Below the pieces are notes generated by a model, which was not told where the DNA came from, did no database searches, and was given only the letters and a program-made list of their open reading frames with translations. The position numbers and the translations under genes were made by a program. This document shows positions 37,688 to 49,031 of a stretch of 64,000 nt of DNA, piece after piece. The stretch's first letter is position 1. The number at the start of each line of letters is the position of its first letter. Source of the stretch: Spiroplasma diminutum CUAS-1 (lineage in GTDB: Bacteria > Bacillota_I > Bacilli_A > Mycoplasmatales > Mycoplasmataceae); assembly GCF_000439455.1 (NCBI RefSeq), contig NC_021833.1, forward strand, positions 248,001 to 312,000, in the 5' to 3' direction.

Positions 37688-39518
37688 AAACTTCAGTTGT
37701 ATCATTTCTTTTAATGGTTTCTTTATCAGAATCATTTGGTTTCAAAACTAAATGATCTTGTTGTTTTTTATATCACTTAAATTGACCTTCAAAAGGATAC
37801 AATTCAGTAACTTTTGAAATTAATTCAGGATAATAATCTTCTTTCATGTTTTTTCAATTATAACCCTTTTTATTTTCCTTTTTAAATGATTTCATTTCTG
37901 CTTGCATATTCAATTCTTTCATAGCAGATAAGATTTGTTTTCCATTAAAACTTCCAAATCTAATTTCTTTATTTCTATGATTAGAAAGTAATAAACCTAA
38001 AGTAAACATTATTGAACCAAATATTGCAAGTACTGAGGCTTGTTTTAGTAGATAAATAGTATCCGAAGAGTTAAATCCTCATTCTCCAATACTAAACACT
38101 ATTGATCCAATTCCTTGAATTGAAAATCTAAATTCTGAAAGAAAACTTATTATATAAAAGAAATCAAATTGCATGAAACTTGGGAAAGTACCTGACCCTG
38201 CTGCAATATTTATTACTAAATATATAATTACTATAAATTTGGAAATCATTTCATCTTTAAATAAGAACCATAATGCCTGAATTGTTAATACAAAAATTAA
38301 ATCTACATATAATAGTCATAATCAGAGTGAAAACATTCCAGCGAAACCTATATTATTGTAGCCAGTAAATGATAATGCCAAAATTAATAAACTTACTTGT
38401 GTAATTCCTGTTGTATACATTAACATTGTTTTTGTCATATACCATTTTATAGAATTTAATTTCGTATACCTTTTTGCTCTGTCATAAATAAAAGTTTGCA
38501 TAAAAGTTCCTACAAATAATCCTATACAAATAAAGAATTCACCAAGTCCAATTCCATACATTGCATTTCTTGAACCTTTTTGATCAAAGTTAACAATTGA
38601 TAAACCTTCATCAATTTTTCCCATCATATATTTTATAATTATTTTTATTAATTCTTCTTTTATACTATATGAAGATGTTTTATTTGAATTTAATCCATTA
38701 TTAATTTCATCTTTTATACTTGCTGCACTATTTTTATCAAATAATTTATCAATCAACTGATAGATTATTGCTATTTTATAGTCATGCATACTTTTCATAT
38801 AATAACCAAATATAAAGTTTCTTTCATATGTAGTTCAAATATCCAGTTTAACTTCTTTTGGTGGTTGAACAGAAACATTTGTTCTTCCAATTGTTCCAAT
38901 CTTATATATTATATTTTCAAAAATTCCTTCATTTAATTTTAAATCAATATAATATTTTTTACCTTGTCATTCTTTATCAATCTTTTCTTTTGAAGAAAAA
39001 TAACTAATATTTGTTAGAGATAAACCTTCTTTTATTTCATTCGAACTAAATTTATTATCTTCATCAGCTTTATTACTATATTTTGGTATTAAATTTGACT
39101 TAATTAAATTTCATAAACTACTTTGAAAAACTTCACCACTATTTTCTTTGTAAGTATAGTCACCAGTACTTGTTCTAATTTTTCCATTAGTTAATTTTGC
39201 TTTTCCTATTGCTTCTTCTTTAGAAAGTTCTAAAGAAATATTGTTTCCATTTTCATCTTTTAGAATTCCAATTTCAAAATCCTTTATTATATTTCCTTTA
39301 TCTCTAAAAAGTCAAACGCTATTATCTTGATCCATTATGGCAATTGGTGCTTTTCCTAAATTCTGTATAGGATTTCAAAAACCCAATATACAAACTATCG
39401 CATATAAAATTGGAACAAGACAAATACCGAAAAATTTAATAATTCGTTTTTTTGAGGAAAGAACTCTTGAAGATAATTCAATTCAATATCCTTTGAATAT
39501 ATCTTTCATTTTACTCAT
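37686..39518 (-). CDS. ABC-2-type / YhgE-Pip-like membrane protein
   Basis: A 610-residue membrane protein. One hydrophobic helix near residues 28-48, then an extracellular domain of about 290 residues beginning APIAIMDQDNSVW (like the VaVVNeD start of YhgE/Pip proteins), and about five to six helices between residues 345 and 525, then a charged cytosolic tail. This is the one-plus-five topology of YhgE/Pip and ABC-2 export permeases such as phage-infection proteins and ESX-like accessory transporters. No ATPase is adjacent. Many TGA Trp codons fragment the apparent frame. Function unknown. Confidence 0.6.
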
Positions 39519-39650
39519 CTTCTTTTCTATAATTAAAATACAAGTATTTTATTAAGTTTATTTACAAATAGTTTTTATATATAAACTTTATTATTGTAAA
39601 ATAATAAAGTTGCAATTGCAACACCACACTTTTCTAGGATTGGAGATACA

Positions 39651-41183
39651 ATGCTAGTTACAATAATTTGAGAATACATATATATTGCGATTTTAACTTT
39701 TGTACTAATAATTTTGACAGGACTAATTGGTTTTGTTATTTATTTACTAAAGTCTCGTCGACGCAAGTATATTTTAAAAAAAGCAAATGACGAATCTAAA
39801 GAAATTAAAATGAGAATTATAGCTGAAGCCAAATCTGAAGCAGCATCAATTAAGTTGAATGTTGAAAATGAGGCAAAATATATTCGAGAAGAAATTTTCT
39901 TAGAAGAAAAAAGTTTAAGAGATAAAAAACTAAAGTTTTTTGAAGAATTAGAAGAATTAAGTAAAAAAGAAGAAACATTAGTTGAAGAAAAAATTAATAT
40001 AAATAAAATAAAAAAACAGTTGGAATTGGAGAAAAATAGAGTTCAATCTCTATTAGAAGAAACATCGAATTTAACTGAAGAAGAAATTAAAACAGAACTT
40101 TTTAACATTGTAGAAAATAAATATTTAAATGAATTATCAAACAAGATTAAGGATTTTGAAAAAGAATTAAAGAAAAATTCAGAACAAAAAGCTTGTGATA
40201 TTTTAATTGATGCAATGCAAACTTGTCATGTTGAAGTTACTTCTGAAAAAAATACAACATATTTTGAATTAGAACATGATAGTTTAAAAGGAAAAATAAT
40301 TGGTAAAGAAGGAAGAAATATTAAGACATTTCAATCTTATGGGGGAGTTGATTTAATAATCGATGATACTCCAAATAGAATTACAATTTCTTCATTTAAT
40401 CCAATTAGAAGGGAAATAGCTTATTTGACTTTAACAGAATTATTAAAGTCAACAAGACTGTATCCTGCAACAATTGAAGAACAATTAATTCTTCAAGAAG
40501 AAAAGCTGGATAAACATTGTTATCAAATAGGATTGGAAACTTTAAAGGAATTAAAAGTTGATGATCTTCCAGATGAAATAATAAGTATGGTTGGTAAATT
40601 AAAGTTCAGATATAGTTATGGGCAAAATGCTTTACAACATTCAATAGAGGTTGCAAATATATCTAGGAGAATTGCAATTGAATTGGGTTTAAATGAAAAA
40701 ATAGCACTAAAAGCAGGACTTTTACATGATATAGGAAAAGCTGTGGATTTTGAAAAAGAAGGAAGTCATGTTACTTTAGGTGTTGAAGTACTTAAAAAAT
40801 ATGGTATTGAAAATAACATTGTAAATGCTGTTGAAGCGCATCACAATGATGTTGAAAAAGAATCATATTATGCAGAAATTGTTTCTATTGCTGATACTTT
40901 AAGTGCTGCAAGACCTGGTGCAAGAAATAACGATACTCAAGAATACTTTGCAAGAATGCAAGAACTTGAAGAAATTTGCTTAAATCAAGAGGGTGTTTTA
41001 AAGGCTTATGTACTTAAAGCTGGAAGAGAAATAAGAGTTATGGTTAATCCAACAATAGTTGATGATTATAGTATGAACAAAATTCTTTATAATTTAAAAG
41101 AAAATATAAAGAAAATTAATAAAACTCCTGGAGATATTTACATAACAATTATTAGAGAAAAACGTGAAACTATTAGATTATAA
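39651..41183 (+). CDS. rny: Ribonuclease Y
   Basis: A 510-residue membrane-anchored endoribonuclease that starts mRNA decay. An N-terminal hydrophobic helix (residues 4-32) is followed by a long coiled coil (about 35-180), a KH domain with IIGKEGRN at 217-224, and an HD domain with LLHDIGKA (His359-Asp360) and HHND near residue 410. Length is typical. The start ATG has GGAG upstream. It ends just before a terminator that merges into the ffh promoter. Confidence 0.97.
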
Positions 41184-41208
41184 AAACACCAAGCAAATGG
41201 TGTTTTTT
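41182..41208 (+). terminator. Intrinsic terminator of rny
   Basis: AAAAACACC and GGTGTTTTTT around AAGCAAAT. The T-run continues into the promoter at 41208. Confidence 0.9.
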
Positions 41209-41216
41209 GTTATAAT
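41208..41216 (+). promoter_or_regulatory. Extended -10 promoter of ffh
   Basis: TGTTATAAT directly at the end of the rny terminator T-run, 23 bases before the ffh ATG. Confidence 0.7.
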
Positions 41217-41239
41217 AAATTGTGATTGGAGTGAAATTT

Positions 41240-42583
41240 ATGGGATTTGGAGATTTTTTAGCAGGTAGAATGAAAAAATCTATCGAAAAAAACTTAAAGA
41301 AAACTACTTTAAATAGTGAGAATATTAAAGAAGTTTTAAGAGAAATTAGATTAGCACTTTTAGAAGCTGACGTAAACGTTGATGTTGTAAAAAAATTTAT
41401 AACTAATATTGAACAAAAAGCAGAAGGTGCTTTTATTGAACAAGGTGTTAGAGCAGATCAACAAATGATTAAAATTGTCCACTCTGAATTAGTGGAAATT
41501 TTAGGAAAAACAAATAAACCTTTAGAAATTGATAAAAAACCATCAATTATTATGATGGTAGGTTTACAAGGTGCTGGTAAAACTACAACAGTAGGGAAAC
41601 TATCTCATTTAATTAGTAAAAAAAATAAAAAGAAAACATTAATGGTTGGTTTAGACATTTACAGACCAGGAGCTATTGATCAATTAGTAGAATTGGGTCA
41701 AAAAAATAATTTAGATGTATTTGAACAAGGAAAACAAAATCCAGTTAAAACTGCAAAACAAGCAATTGATTATGCACAAAAAAATGGCTATGAAGTTGTA
41801 ATATTGGATACAGCTGGGCGATTACAAATTGATAAGGAACTGATGAAGGAACTAAATGATATTAGAAAATCAGTTTCACCTCAGGAAATAATTCTTACAG
41901 TTGATGGTATGACAGGTCAAGATATTATTAATGTTTCACAGGAATTTAATAATTTATTAAAATTAACAGGGGTTATTGTTACTAAACTTGATGGAGATGC
42001 TCGTGGGGGATCTACATTATCAATAACAGATATTACAAAACTACCAATTAAATTTATTGGTGAAGGTGAGGGAATTGGTGCTCTTGCTGAATTTCACCCA
42101 AAAAGAATGGCAGATAGAATCCTTGGAATGGGTGATGTTGAAACATTGTTTGAAAAAGCAGCTGATGTTGTTGATCAAAGAACAATGGAAAAAACAATGA
42201 AAAGGATGTTTGCTGGTCAATTTGATTTGGAAGATTTAAAAAATCAACTTGAACAAGTTGCAAAAATGGGTAATTTAGGTGGAATCATGAAAATGATGCC
42301 TGGAATGAATGGAAAAATTAATGAGTCACAAATTGATCAAGCACAACAAAAACTTTGAGTTGCAACAATTTTAATGGATTCTATGACTTTAAAAGAAAGA
42401 AGAGAACCAAGACTTTTAAAAGCAATTAATAGAAAACAAAGAATTCTAAAAGGTTCAGGAAGAAGCGAAAAAGAATATAATGAATTGTTAAATCAATTTG
42501 ATAAAGGAAAAAAACAAGTTCTTGAAATGGTTAAGGCATTGAAATCAGGAAGAATGCCAAATATGGGTGGAATGAGATTTTAA
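41240..42583 (+). CDS. ffh: Signal recognition particle protein Ffh (SRP54)
   Basis: A 447-residue SRP GTPase that targets nascent membrane proteins. N domain (residues 1-90), G domain with GLQGAGKTT at 108-116, DTAGRLQ, TKLDGDARGG and GEGEGIGALAEF, and the methionine-rich M domain from about 300, with MMPGMNG and MPNMGGMRF at the end. A TGA Trp near residue 373 splits the apparent frame. ATG 41240 is chosen with GGAGTG upstream; an in-frame GTG-type start 18 bases earlier would overlap it. Confidence 0.98.
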
Positions 42584-42607
42584 ACTAGATAAATATCTAG
42601 TTTTTTT
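42582..42607 (+). terminator. Intrinsic terminator of ffh
   Basis: AAACTAGAT and ATCTAGTTT followed by TTTTT. Confidence 0.88.
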
Positions 42608-42630
42608 ATTTGTGACTTTACTTTAAGAAT

Positions 42631-42660
42631 AAAAAAACTAGTTTTAAAACTAGTTTTTTT
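42631..42660. terminator. Second, bidirectional terminator between ffh and the unknown minus-strand gene
   Basis: A 30-bp perfect palindrome, AAAAAAACTAGTTTT plus its complement, with T-runs on both strands; it shares the core CTAGTTTT with the ffh terminator. Confidence 0.85.
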
Positions 42661-43558
42661 ATTTTGCTTCGATTTTTTTAATTTCTTTTTCTTGTTGAGA
42701 GATAGCTTGTAATCTTCTATTTGCTTCTTCAATAGTTTTTTGAGTAACTTCCATTTCAATTCTGCGTTTTTCAGCATCTTTGATTTTTTTTCATACTCCA
42801 GCTTTCATTGCATCTGACATTAATAAAACAGAAACTATAGCTACATTGAATAAGTCATCAATAACTTTTTCTACGTTTTTCTTTTCTTTTACAGATAAAT
42901 TTTCTGATTTATACTTTTCTAATGCTTCAACTTCTTTAAAATAATTTGTTGCAAATTCAGTTCCTAATTTTTGGAAGATTAATGCATTTCCTTCATGTAC
43001 AAATAAAGCAATATTTTTAAATAAGTTTAATTTTAATTCAACTTCATCTTTATTTGCTGCTCTAAATTGTCCAATTACATTGTTCAATCTATCATCATGA
43101 TATTGATCAACTAATTCTTCAACAATTACTCTTGAAGATTGTCCAACTAATTTTAAAATTGGTTTTTTTGATGCAGTTTCAGAATCAATAAATTTATAAT
43201 TCATTGCATTTATATATTTTTTAATACGTAAAGGTAATATATACATGTCATATGCAATATATTCTGAATATCTTCATTTTCTTGCTACTATCTGTCTGAT
43301 TATGTTATAAACCATTTCTAAAATAGTTAAGTTTAAAGTTCTTTCATTTAATTTAAATTGTAATCTATTCAATCTTAGTAATTGATAGTATTCAAATCCA
43401 TAGTACTCAAGTGAAATCATATTAAAATAAGTTTGCACAGTTGAGTTATTCATAATTGCAGAATATGAAAATTGAATATCTGGAACAAGAGCATCAATTA
43501 TATTTTCAAATTGAGGTCTAAAATCCAAAATAGATTGAAATTGTTTTTTTTCAGCCAT
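42659..43558 (-). CDS. Conserved-looking cytosolic protein of unknown function
   Basis: A 299-residue protein with no signal or clear membrane helix. Residues 1-250 are mostly helical (FKLNERTLNLTILEMVYNIIRQIV, FRAANKDEVELKLNLFKNIALFVHEG) and residues 250-299 form a charged coiled coil rich in Lys, Glu and Ile. GGAGGAGATATT gives a very strong ribosome-binding site, which suggests high expression. Two TGA Trp codons link the visible pieces. I do not recognise a family; no operon partner is present. Confidence 0.7.
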
Positions 43559-43649
43559 AATATCTCCTCCAAAATTATATTCATATTTTATCATATTTTT
43601 TTTTGAATAAATATGTAAGTGTATAATAATAGAGATTTTAGGAGAAATT

Positions 43650-44114
43650 ATGAAAATAAAGCTAATCTGTTTTAATAAAGTTAATAAAGAATTTAAAGAA
43701 ATATATCAATTCTATATAGATAAATTAAAAAATCATTGTGATTTAGAAATAATTGAAATAAATGAATTTGATCATGGTGATATGAAATCTAATATGAATA
43801 AAAATGAACAAAATATTGATCTTAAACTTAAAGAAATTAAGGACTTTGAAATTTTTCTATTAGATATAAATTCAAAAATGTATAGTTCAGAAATGATAGC
43901 TGAAACAATACAAGAAGTGCAAAATTATAAAGGTGGAAAAATTTGTTTTATAATTGGTCCAAGTGATGGTTTCAGTGAAAATTTTAGAAAAACATATAAA
44001 AACAAAATAAGTTTTGGACTAATTACACTACCATATAACTTAGTTAGAGTAGTGCTTTTAGAGCAACTATACAGAGGTTTTAAAATATCAAAAAATCAAA
44101 AATACCATAAATAA
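43650..44114 (+). CDS. rlmH: 23S rRNA (pseudouridine-1915-N3) methyltransferase RlmH
   Basis: A 154-residue SPOUT methyltransferase, the length and motifs of RlmH: the N-terminal MKIKLICFNKVNKEFKEIYQFYIDKL, then FEIFLLDINSKMYSSEMIAETI, ICFIIGPSDGFSE (the SAM-binding knot) near residue 100 and the C-terminal LVRVVLLEQLYRGFKISKNQKYH. It methylates a pseudouridine in helix 69. Ribosome-binding site TAGGAG upstream. Confidence 0.95.
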   Translation: MKIKLICFNKVNKEFKEIYQFYIDKLKNHCDLEIIEINEFDHGDMKSNMNKNEQNIDLKLKEIKDFEIFLLDINSKMYSSEMIAETIQEVQNYKGGKICFIIGPSDGFSENFRKTYKNKISFGLITLPYNLVRVVLLEQLYRGFKISKNQKYHK

Positions 44115-44173
44115 TTTTAAATTCTAATTTATTTTACATAATAAAAATATAAATTGATGATCATGAAAATAAT

Positions 44174-44218
44174 CTCATTTTAATTATTTTAATAAATTTA
44201 CAAATTAATTAAAATGAG
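44174..44218. repeat. 13-bp inverted repeat in an intergenic region
   Basis: CTCATTTTAATTA (44174-44186) and TAATTAAAATGAG (44206-44218) are exact complements around a 19-base AT loop. No T-run follows on the plus strand. The 207-bp gap between rlmH and rbgA holds nothing else but the rbgA promoter. Confidence 0.55.
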
Positions 44219-44272
44219 TGAGAAAACAGCTGAATTTTTCATTCAATGGTTTAATTTTAAAAAAAATAGACT

Positions 44273-44301
44273 TTTACAAAATTAAACTATAAAATGATAC
44301 T
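44273..44301 (+). promoter_or_regulatory. Promoter of the rbgA-rnhB-mutase operon
   Basis: TTTACA at 44273-44278 and GATACT at 44296-44301 are 17 bases apart, with TG just before the -10. Start codon is 21 bases further, after GGAGG. Confidence 0.5.
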
Positions 44302-44321
44302 ATCGCTATGGAGGTAATCCT

Positions 44322-45278
44322 ATGTTTGACGACAAATCAACTTTTAACTGATTTCCAGGTCATATGAATAAAAGTATTAAGGAAATTGAAGAGAAGGTTT
44401 CAATAGTAGATTTAGTTATTGAAATTGTAGATGCAAGAGCACCATTCTCTACTCAAAATCCCTTACTTAGAAAAATATTAAATAAGCGTCCAAGACTTAT
44501 CGTAATGACAAAATTTGACCTATCTGATAGAGAAATCACAAATCAATGAACTGAATATTTTGAAAATACAGGTCATAGAACTTATATTGTAAAAAACAAA
44601 CAAACTGAGATTTATAACGATATTTTAAAACTCATAAATGAAATGACCAGAGAATCACAATTAAAACAAAAAAGTAGAGGAATTGAAAAACCTCAATTAA
44701 ATGTTTTAGTTGTAGGAATTCCAAATGTTGGAAAATCTACAGTTATTTCAAGACTTTCAAAAGGTAAGAGTTTAAAAATTGCAAATAAACCAGGAGTTAC
44801 TAGGGGAATGCAAAGAATTGTTATGAATCCTAGCATAACTCTAATTGATACACCAGGAATATTGCCTGCAAGGTTTGAAAATGAAACAGTTGCATGTAAT
44901 TGTGCAGCTACAAATTCAATTAGATTGGATGTTGTTCCAAAAGAAAGAATGGCAACAAAGTTAATGAGATATATTTATAACTCATATCCTTCTTTGATAG
45001 AAAACACTTACAAAATCAATAAGAATGTTTTAAGACCAATCAATTATGATGATACTTTTACAATTTTTGAAGAAATAGCAAAAAGAAATAAATTTACTAT
45101 ACTAGATGAAATAGCGGATGTTGAAAGAGCAATTGAATTATTTGTTCATGACATTATAAACAATAATTTAGGTAGAATTTCATTTGAAAAACCCATTGAA
45201 ATAAAAGAAATTGCAAAACAAGCAATTGAAAAAAATGATTTAGATTCAACTATAGTAAGTGATTTAACAGTAGAATGA
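44322..45278 (+). CDS. rbgA: Ribosome biogenesis GTPase RbgA (YlqF)
   Basis: A 318-residue circularly permuted GTPase that assists late 50S assembly. NWFPGHMNKSIKEI at the N-terminus (Trp by TGA) is the family signature; G4 (TKFD, residues 63-66) precedes G1 (GIPNVGKS, 132-139) and G3 (DTPG), as expected for the permuted class. GGAGG precedes the ATG. The stop overlaps the rnhB start by four bases. In Firmicutes ylqF and rnhB are adjacent too. Confidence 0.96.
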
Positions 45279-45907
45279 TAGAAAATCCAAGATATTTATT
45301 TGATCAAAAAATTCGAAGTGAATATAAAGTTAATTTAATTGCAGGAAGTGACGAAGTTGGTAGGGGAGCAATGGCAGGACCAATTGTTGTTGTAAGTGCA
45401 ATATTAAAACCTGAATATAATAATTCAAAAATTAAAGATTCAAAACTTTTAAATGAAAAACAAAGAGAAGAATTATTTGAAGAAATAAAGGAAAATTGTA
45501 TTTCATTTAGTATTTGTGAATATGATTCAAAATTTGTAGATGAATTTAATCCAAAAAAGACAAGTCAAATTGGAATGATTGATTCTATAAAAAAATTAGA
45601 TGTTAAACCAGATATTTGCTTAATTGATGGTGAAAATATAGAATTAGAAGGTTATCAGTGCATACAAATTATTAAAGGTGATAATTTAAGTCTTACTATT
45701 GCAGCTGCAAGTATACTTGCAAAAGTTTATAGAGATCGCATTATGAATAACTATCATATAAAATATCCAGAATATAACTTTATAAAACATAAAGGTTATT
45801 GTACTATTGATCATCAACAAAGAGTTGAGCAATATGGAATTTTGGATATTCATAGATTTTCTTACAAACCAATAAAATTTCTAAAGGAGAAACAAAATGA
45901 ATTTTAA
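45275..45907 (+). CDS. rnhB: Ribonuclease HII
   Basis: A 210-residue RNase HII that removes ribonucleotides from DNA. GSDEVGRGAMAGPIVV near residue 24 holds the first catalytic Asp-Glu pair (Asp26, Glu27); ICLIDGEN and IAAASILAKVYRDRIM supply the remaining acidic residues. It overlaps rbgA by four bases and its last 11 bases overlap the mutase gene, so the three genes are tightly coupled. Confidence 0.96.
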   Translation: MIENPRYLFDQKIRSEYKVNLIAGSDEVGRGAMAGPIVVVSAILKPEYNNSKIKDSKLLNEKQREELFEEIKENCISFSICEYDSKFVDEFNPKKTSQIGMIDSIKKLDVKPDICLIDGENIELEGYQCIQIIKGDNLSLTIAAASILAKVYRDRIMNNYHIKYPEYNFIKHKGYCTIDHQQRVEQYGILDIHRFSYKPIKFLKEKQNEF

Positions 45908-47576
45908 TAAAGATAATCAAGTTTATCAAGAGTGAATTAACTCAAAACACTTAGATGAAAGTTTAAAAGAAGAACTTTTAAATGCATCTGATGAAGAATT
46001 AAATGCAGCATTTAACATTCAATTAGAATTTGGAACAGCAGGAATTAGAGGAATATTAGGAGCAGGTCCTGGTAGATTTAATTTATATACAATTAAAAAA
46101 GTAACAATGAGTTATGCTAAATTATTAATTTCTAAATATGGAGATGATTTACATAGAGGAGTTGTAATTGGTCATGACAACAGAAAATATTCAAAAGAAT
46201 TTTCTCAATTGGCAGCTGAAATTTTAACAAGTTTTGGAATTAAAGCATATTTATTTGAAAATAATACTATGAAACCAACGCCAGTTGTTTCATTTGCAAC
46301 AAAAGATCTTAATGCAATTGGTGGAATTGTTATAACAGCGAGTCACAATCCTGCAAGTTATAATGGTTATAAGATTTATGACGAATTTGGATGTCAATTA
46401 ATTGATGAAGATACAAAAGTTATTGCAGAATATATGGAAGAAATAGAAGATATATTAAACTGAAATTATAAAAGTGATGAATCAATTCTTGAAATAGTTC
46501 CTGAAAAAGTTTTAGATAATTATAAAGAAATGATTTCAAATCTTCAATTTTATAAAGATAAAACAAGAGATGGATTTAAAATGATTTATTCTGCTGTTAA
46601 TGGTACAGGAACAGAATTTACTCCGCCATTATTAAGAAAATTTGGATATGAAGTAATTGAAGTTGAAGAACATGCTTTTGAAGATTCAACTTTTAAAAAT
46701 GTTGGTAATCCAAATCCTGAATTTGAGCCAGCTTGAAAAATACCATTTGAATATGGAGAAAAACATCAAGATGCGTCAATAATGATAATTCAAGATCCAG
46801 ATGCAGATAGAATTGGTTGTGCAATAAATCATCATGGTAAATGAATTAGAATTGATGGAAATCAAACTGGACCTTTATTAATTGAATGAAAACTAAGTCA
46901 GATGAAAGAACATAATTTAACTCCAAAAAATCCAGCTATGTATTCAAGTTTTGTAACAAGTGATTTGGGAGATAGAATTGCAAATGAAACTTACAATGTA
47001 AAAGTTATAAAAACACTTACTGGATTTAAATGAATGGGTTCTGAAATTTTAAAAGAACCTGAAAGAGATTTAAACTTTGTTTTTGCTTATGAAGAAAGCT
47101 ATGGTTATGTACTTGACTCTTCAACAAGAGATAAAGACGGAATTCAAGCAACAACAATGTTAGTAGAAGCTGCTTGATATTATAAACAACAAGGTAAAAC
47201 TTTAATTGATGTATTAAATGATCTTTATGAAAAATATGGTCATTATTATACATATACAGAAAATTTAAACTTTAAACCTGAAGAAATTAAATCAAAAGTC
47301 GAACCAATTATGAAAAAACTTAGAGAAGAAGAATTTTCAACAATGGGTGGCTTAGAGTTGAGTTATGTTGAAGATTATATTGACGGATTATTTAATATGC
47401 CAGGTCAAAATCTAATGAAATTCTATTTTAATGATGGTAGTTGATTTGCAGTTAGACCTTCAGGTACTGAACCTAAGGTTAAAATTTACTTTATTTGTGT
47501 AGATAAAGATGAGCAATCTGCAAAAGATAAATGTAATTTAATTTTTAAAGATTTAAAAGAATTCTTAGAAATTTAA
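45897..47576 (+). CDS. Phosphohexomutase (phosphoglucomutase/phosphomannomutase)
   Basis: A 559-residue alpha-D-phosphohexomutase. EFGTAGIRGILGAGPGRFN near residue 43, the catalytic phosphoserine in TASHNPASYNGYK (Ser149), the metal loop QDPDADRIG near residue 300, FAYEESYGY near residue 400 and the C-terminal phosphate-binding RPSGTEPK near residue 523 are all present. It interconverts 1- and 6-phosphates of glucose or mannose. Several TGA Trp. The start has AAAGGAG upstream inside rnhB. Confidence 0.95.
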
Positions 47577-47610
47577 AAAATAATGTCTTTGACATTATTT
47601 TTTATTTTTT
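47575..47610 (+). terminator. Intrinsic terminator of the rbgA-rnhB-mutase operon
   Basis: AAATAATGTC and GACATTATTT around TTT, then a T-rich tract. Confidence 0.88.
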
Positions 47611-47685
47611 CTTATATTATATTTAATTACTACAATATAATATAAAAGGTATTACTATTATGCCAAGAGTAAGTGAGGATTATTT

Positions 47686-49017
47686 ATGAAGACTTTAATA
47701 ATCGGAGGAAGCGCAACTGGAATGGGTGTTGCTGCAAGATTAAGAAGAAATGATATGAATATGGATATAACAGTTATTCAAGATAAAGATTATGTTTCTT
47801 TAGGTGCTTGTGGACTTCCATATTTTGTTGCAAACAATTTTGAAGAAAAGAATACTTTAATAGCAAGAGAAAAAGAAAAATTTGAAGAATCTAATATTAA
47901 AATAATTTCAAATTCAAAAGTTGAATCAGTTAATTTTAAAGAGAATAAAGTTTTTTATAAAGATAATTATGAAACTTATGATAAGTTAGTAATAGCAGTT
48001 GGAGCAAAACCTATAAGGCCAAATATTAAGGGCATTGAAGGAGAAAATATTTTTGTTCTAACAACATTAGAAGATGGAGTATTATTGAAAGATAAAATGA
48101 ACAATGATAACAGCATAAAAAAAGTTGCTATTATTGGTGCTGGATTTATTGGTCTAGAAATGTGTGAATCACTTTCTGAATTAAAAAAGGATGTTTATTT
48201 GCTTGAAATGGAAGAAAAAATTATGCAACGAGCTTTTGATTCAGAAATTTCAGAATTAATTGAAAATAAATTAGAAGAAAAGAAAATAAACACTTTATTA
48301 GGTGAACAACTAATAGAAATTAAATTAAAAAATAATAAAGTTAATTCTATTTTATTGAAAAGTGGAAAAGAAATTGAAGTTGATGCTGTATTACTTTCTG
48401 TTGGCTTTCAACCAAATACACAATTTTTGAAAGATAGTGGATTAGAAATGAATGAAAGAGGAACGATAATTGTTAACACCAAAGGAGAAACAAATATTGA
48501 ACATGTTTACTCTGCAGGAGATTGTGCAGTTTCAAAAAATTTCATTAATCAAGAGGACATTTATTCTCCACTTGCAACAATTGCAAGTAAGTTTTCAAAA
48601 GTTATAGCTGATAATATAGCAGGAAAACAAGTTGAATTTGTTGGTTCAATTCAAAGTGCAATATTAAGACTATTTGATCTAGAAATTGCCAGAACAGGAC
48701 TTACAGAACAAATCGCAGTCAATAAAGGAATTAAAGTTAAATCTACATTTATAAAAGATAAAGATCACACAAACTATACTCCAAATCAAAAAGATTTGTA
48801 TTTAAAATTAATAATCAATGAGGATACAAAAGAAATTATTGGAGCGCAAATGGCAGGAAGTAATAATTCAATTTTAAGAATTTATGCATTAGCTGCATTA
48901 ATTTGACAAAAAGCAAAAATAGACAATGCTTTAGAACAAATTGATTTACCTTATGCTCCACCATTTTCAAGATCTGTTGATATCATTCACATTGCTTTAT
49001 CAAAATTAAACAAATAA
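47686..49017 (+). CDS. nox: NADH oxidase / CoA-disulfide reductase family flavoprotein
   Basis: A 443-residue FAD enzyme. The FAD motif IIGGSATGMGVAARLR is at residues 5-20, the single redox Cys is in LGACGLPYF (Cys42), the NADH motif AIIGAGFIGLEM near residue 148, and YSAGDCA near residue 282 binds FAD. Both water-forming NADH oxidases and CoA-disulfide reductases share this layout. In Mollicutes it is usually assigned as NADH oxidase, which restores NAD and removes oxygen. A short leader frame overlaps its start (see findings). Confidence 0.92.
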
Positions 49018-49031
49018 AAGGAGAAAAAATT

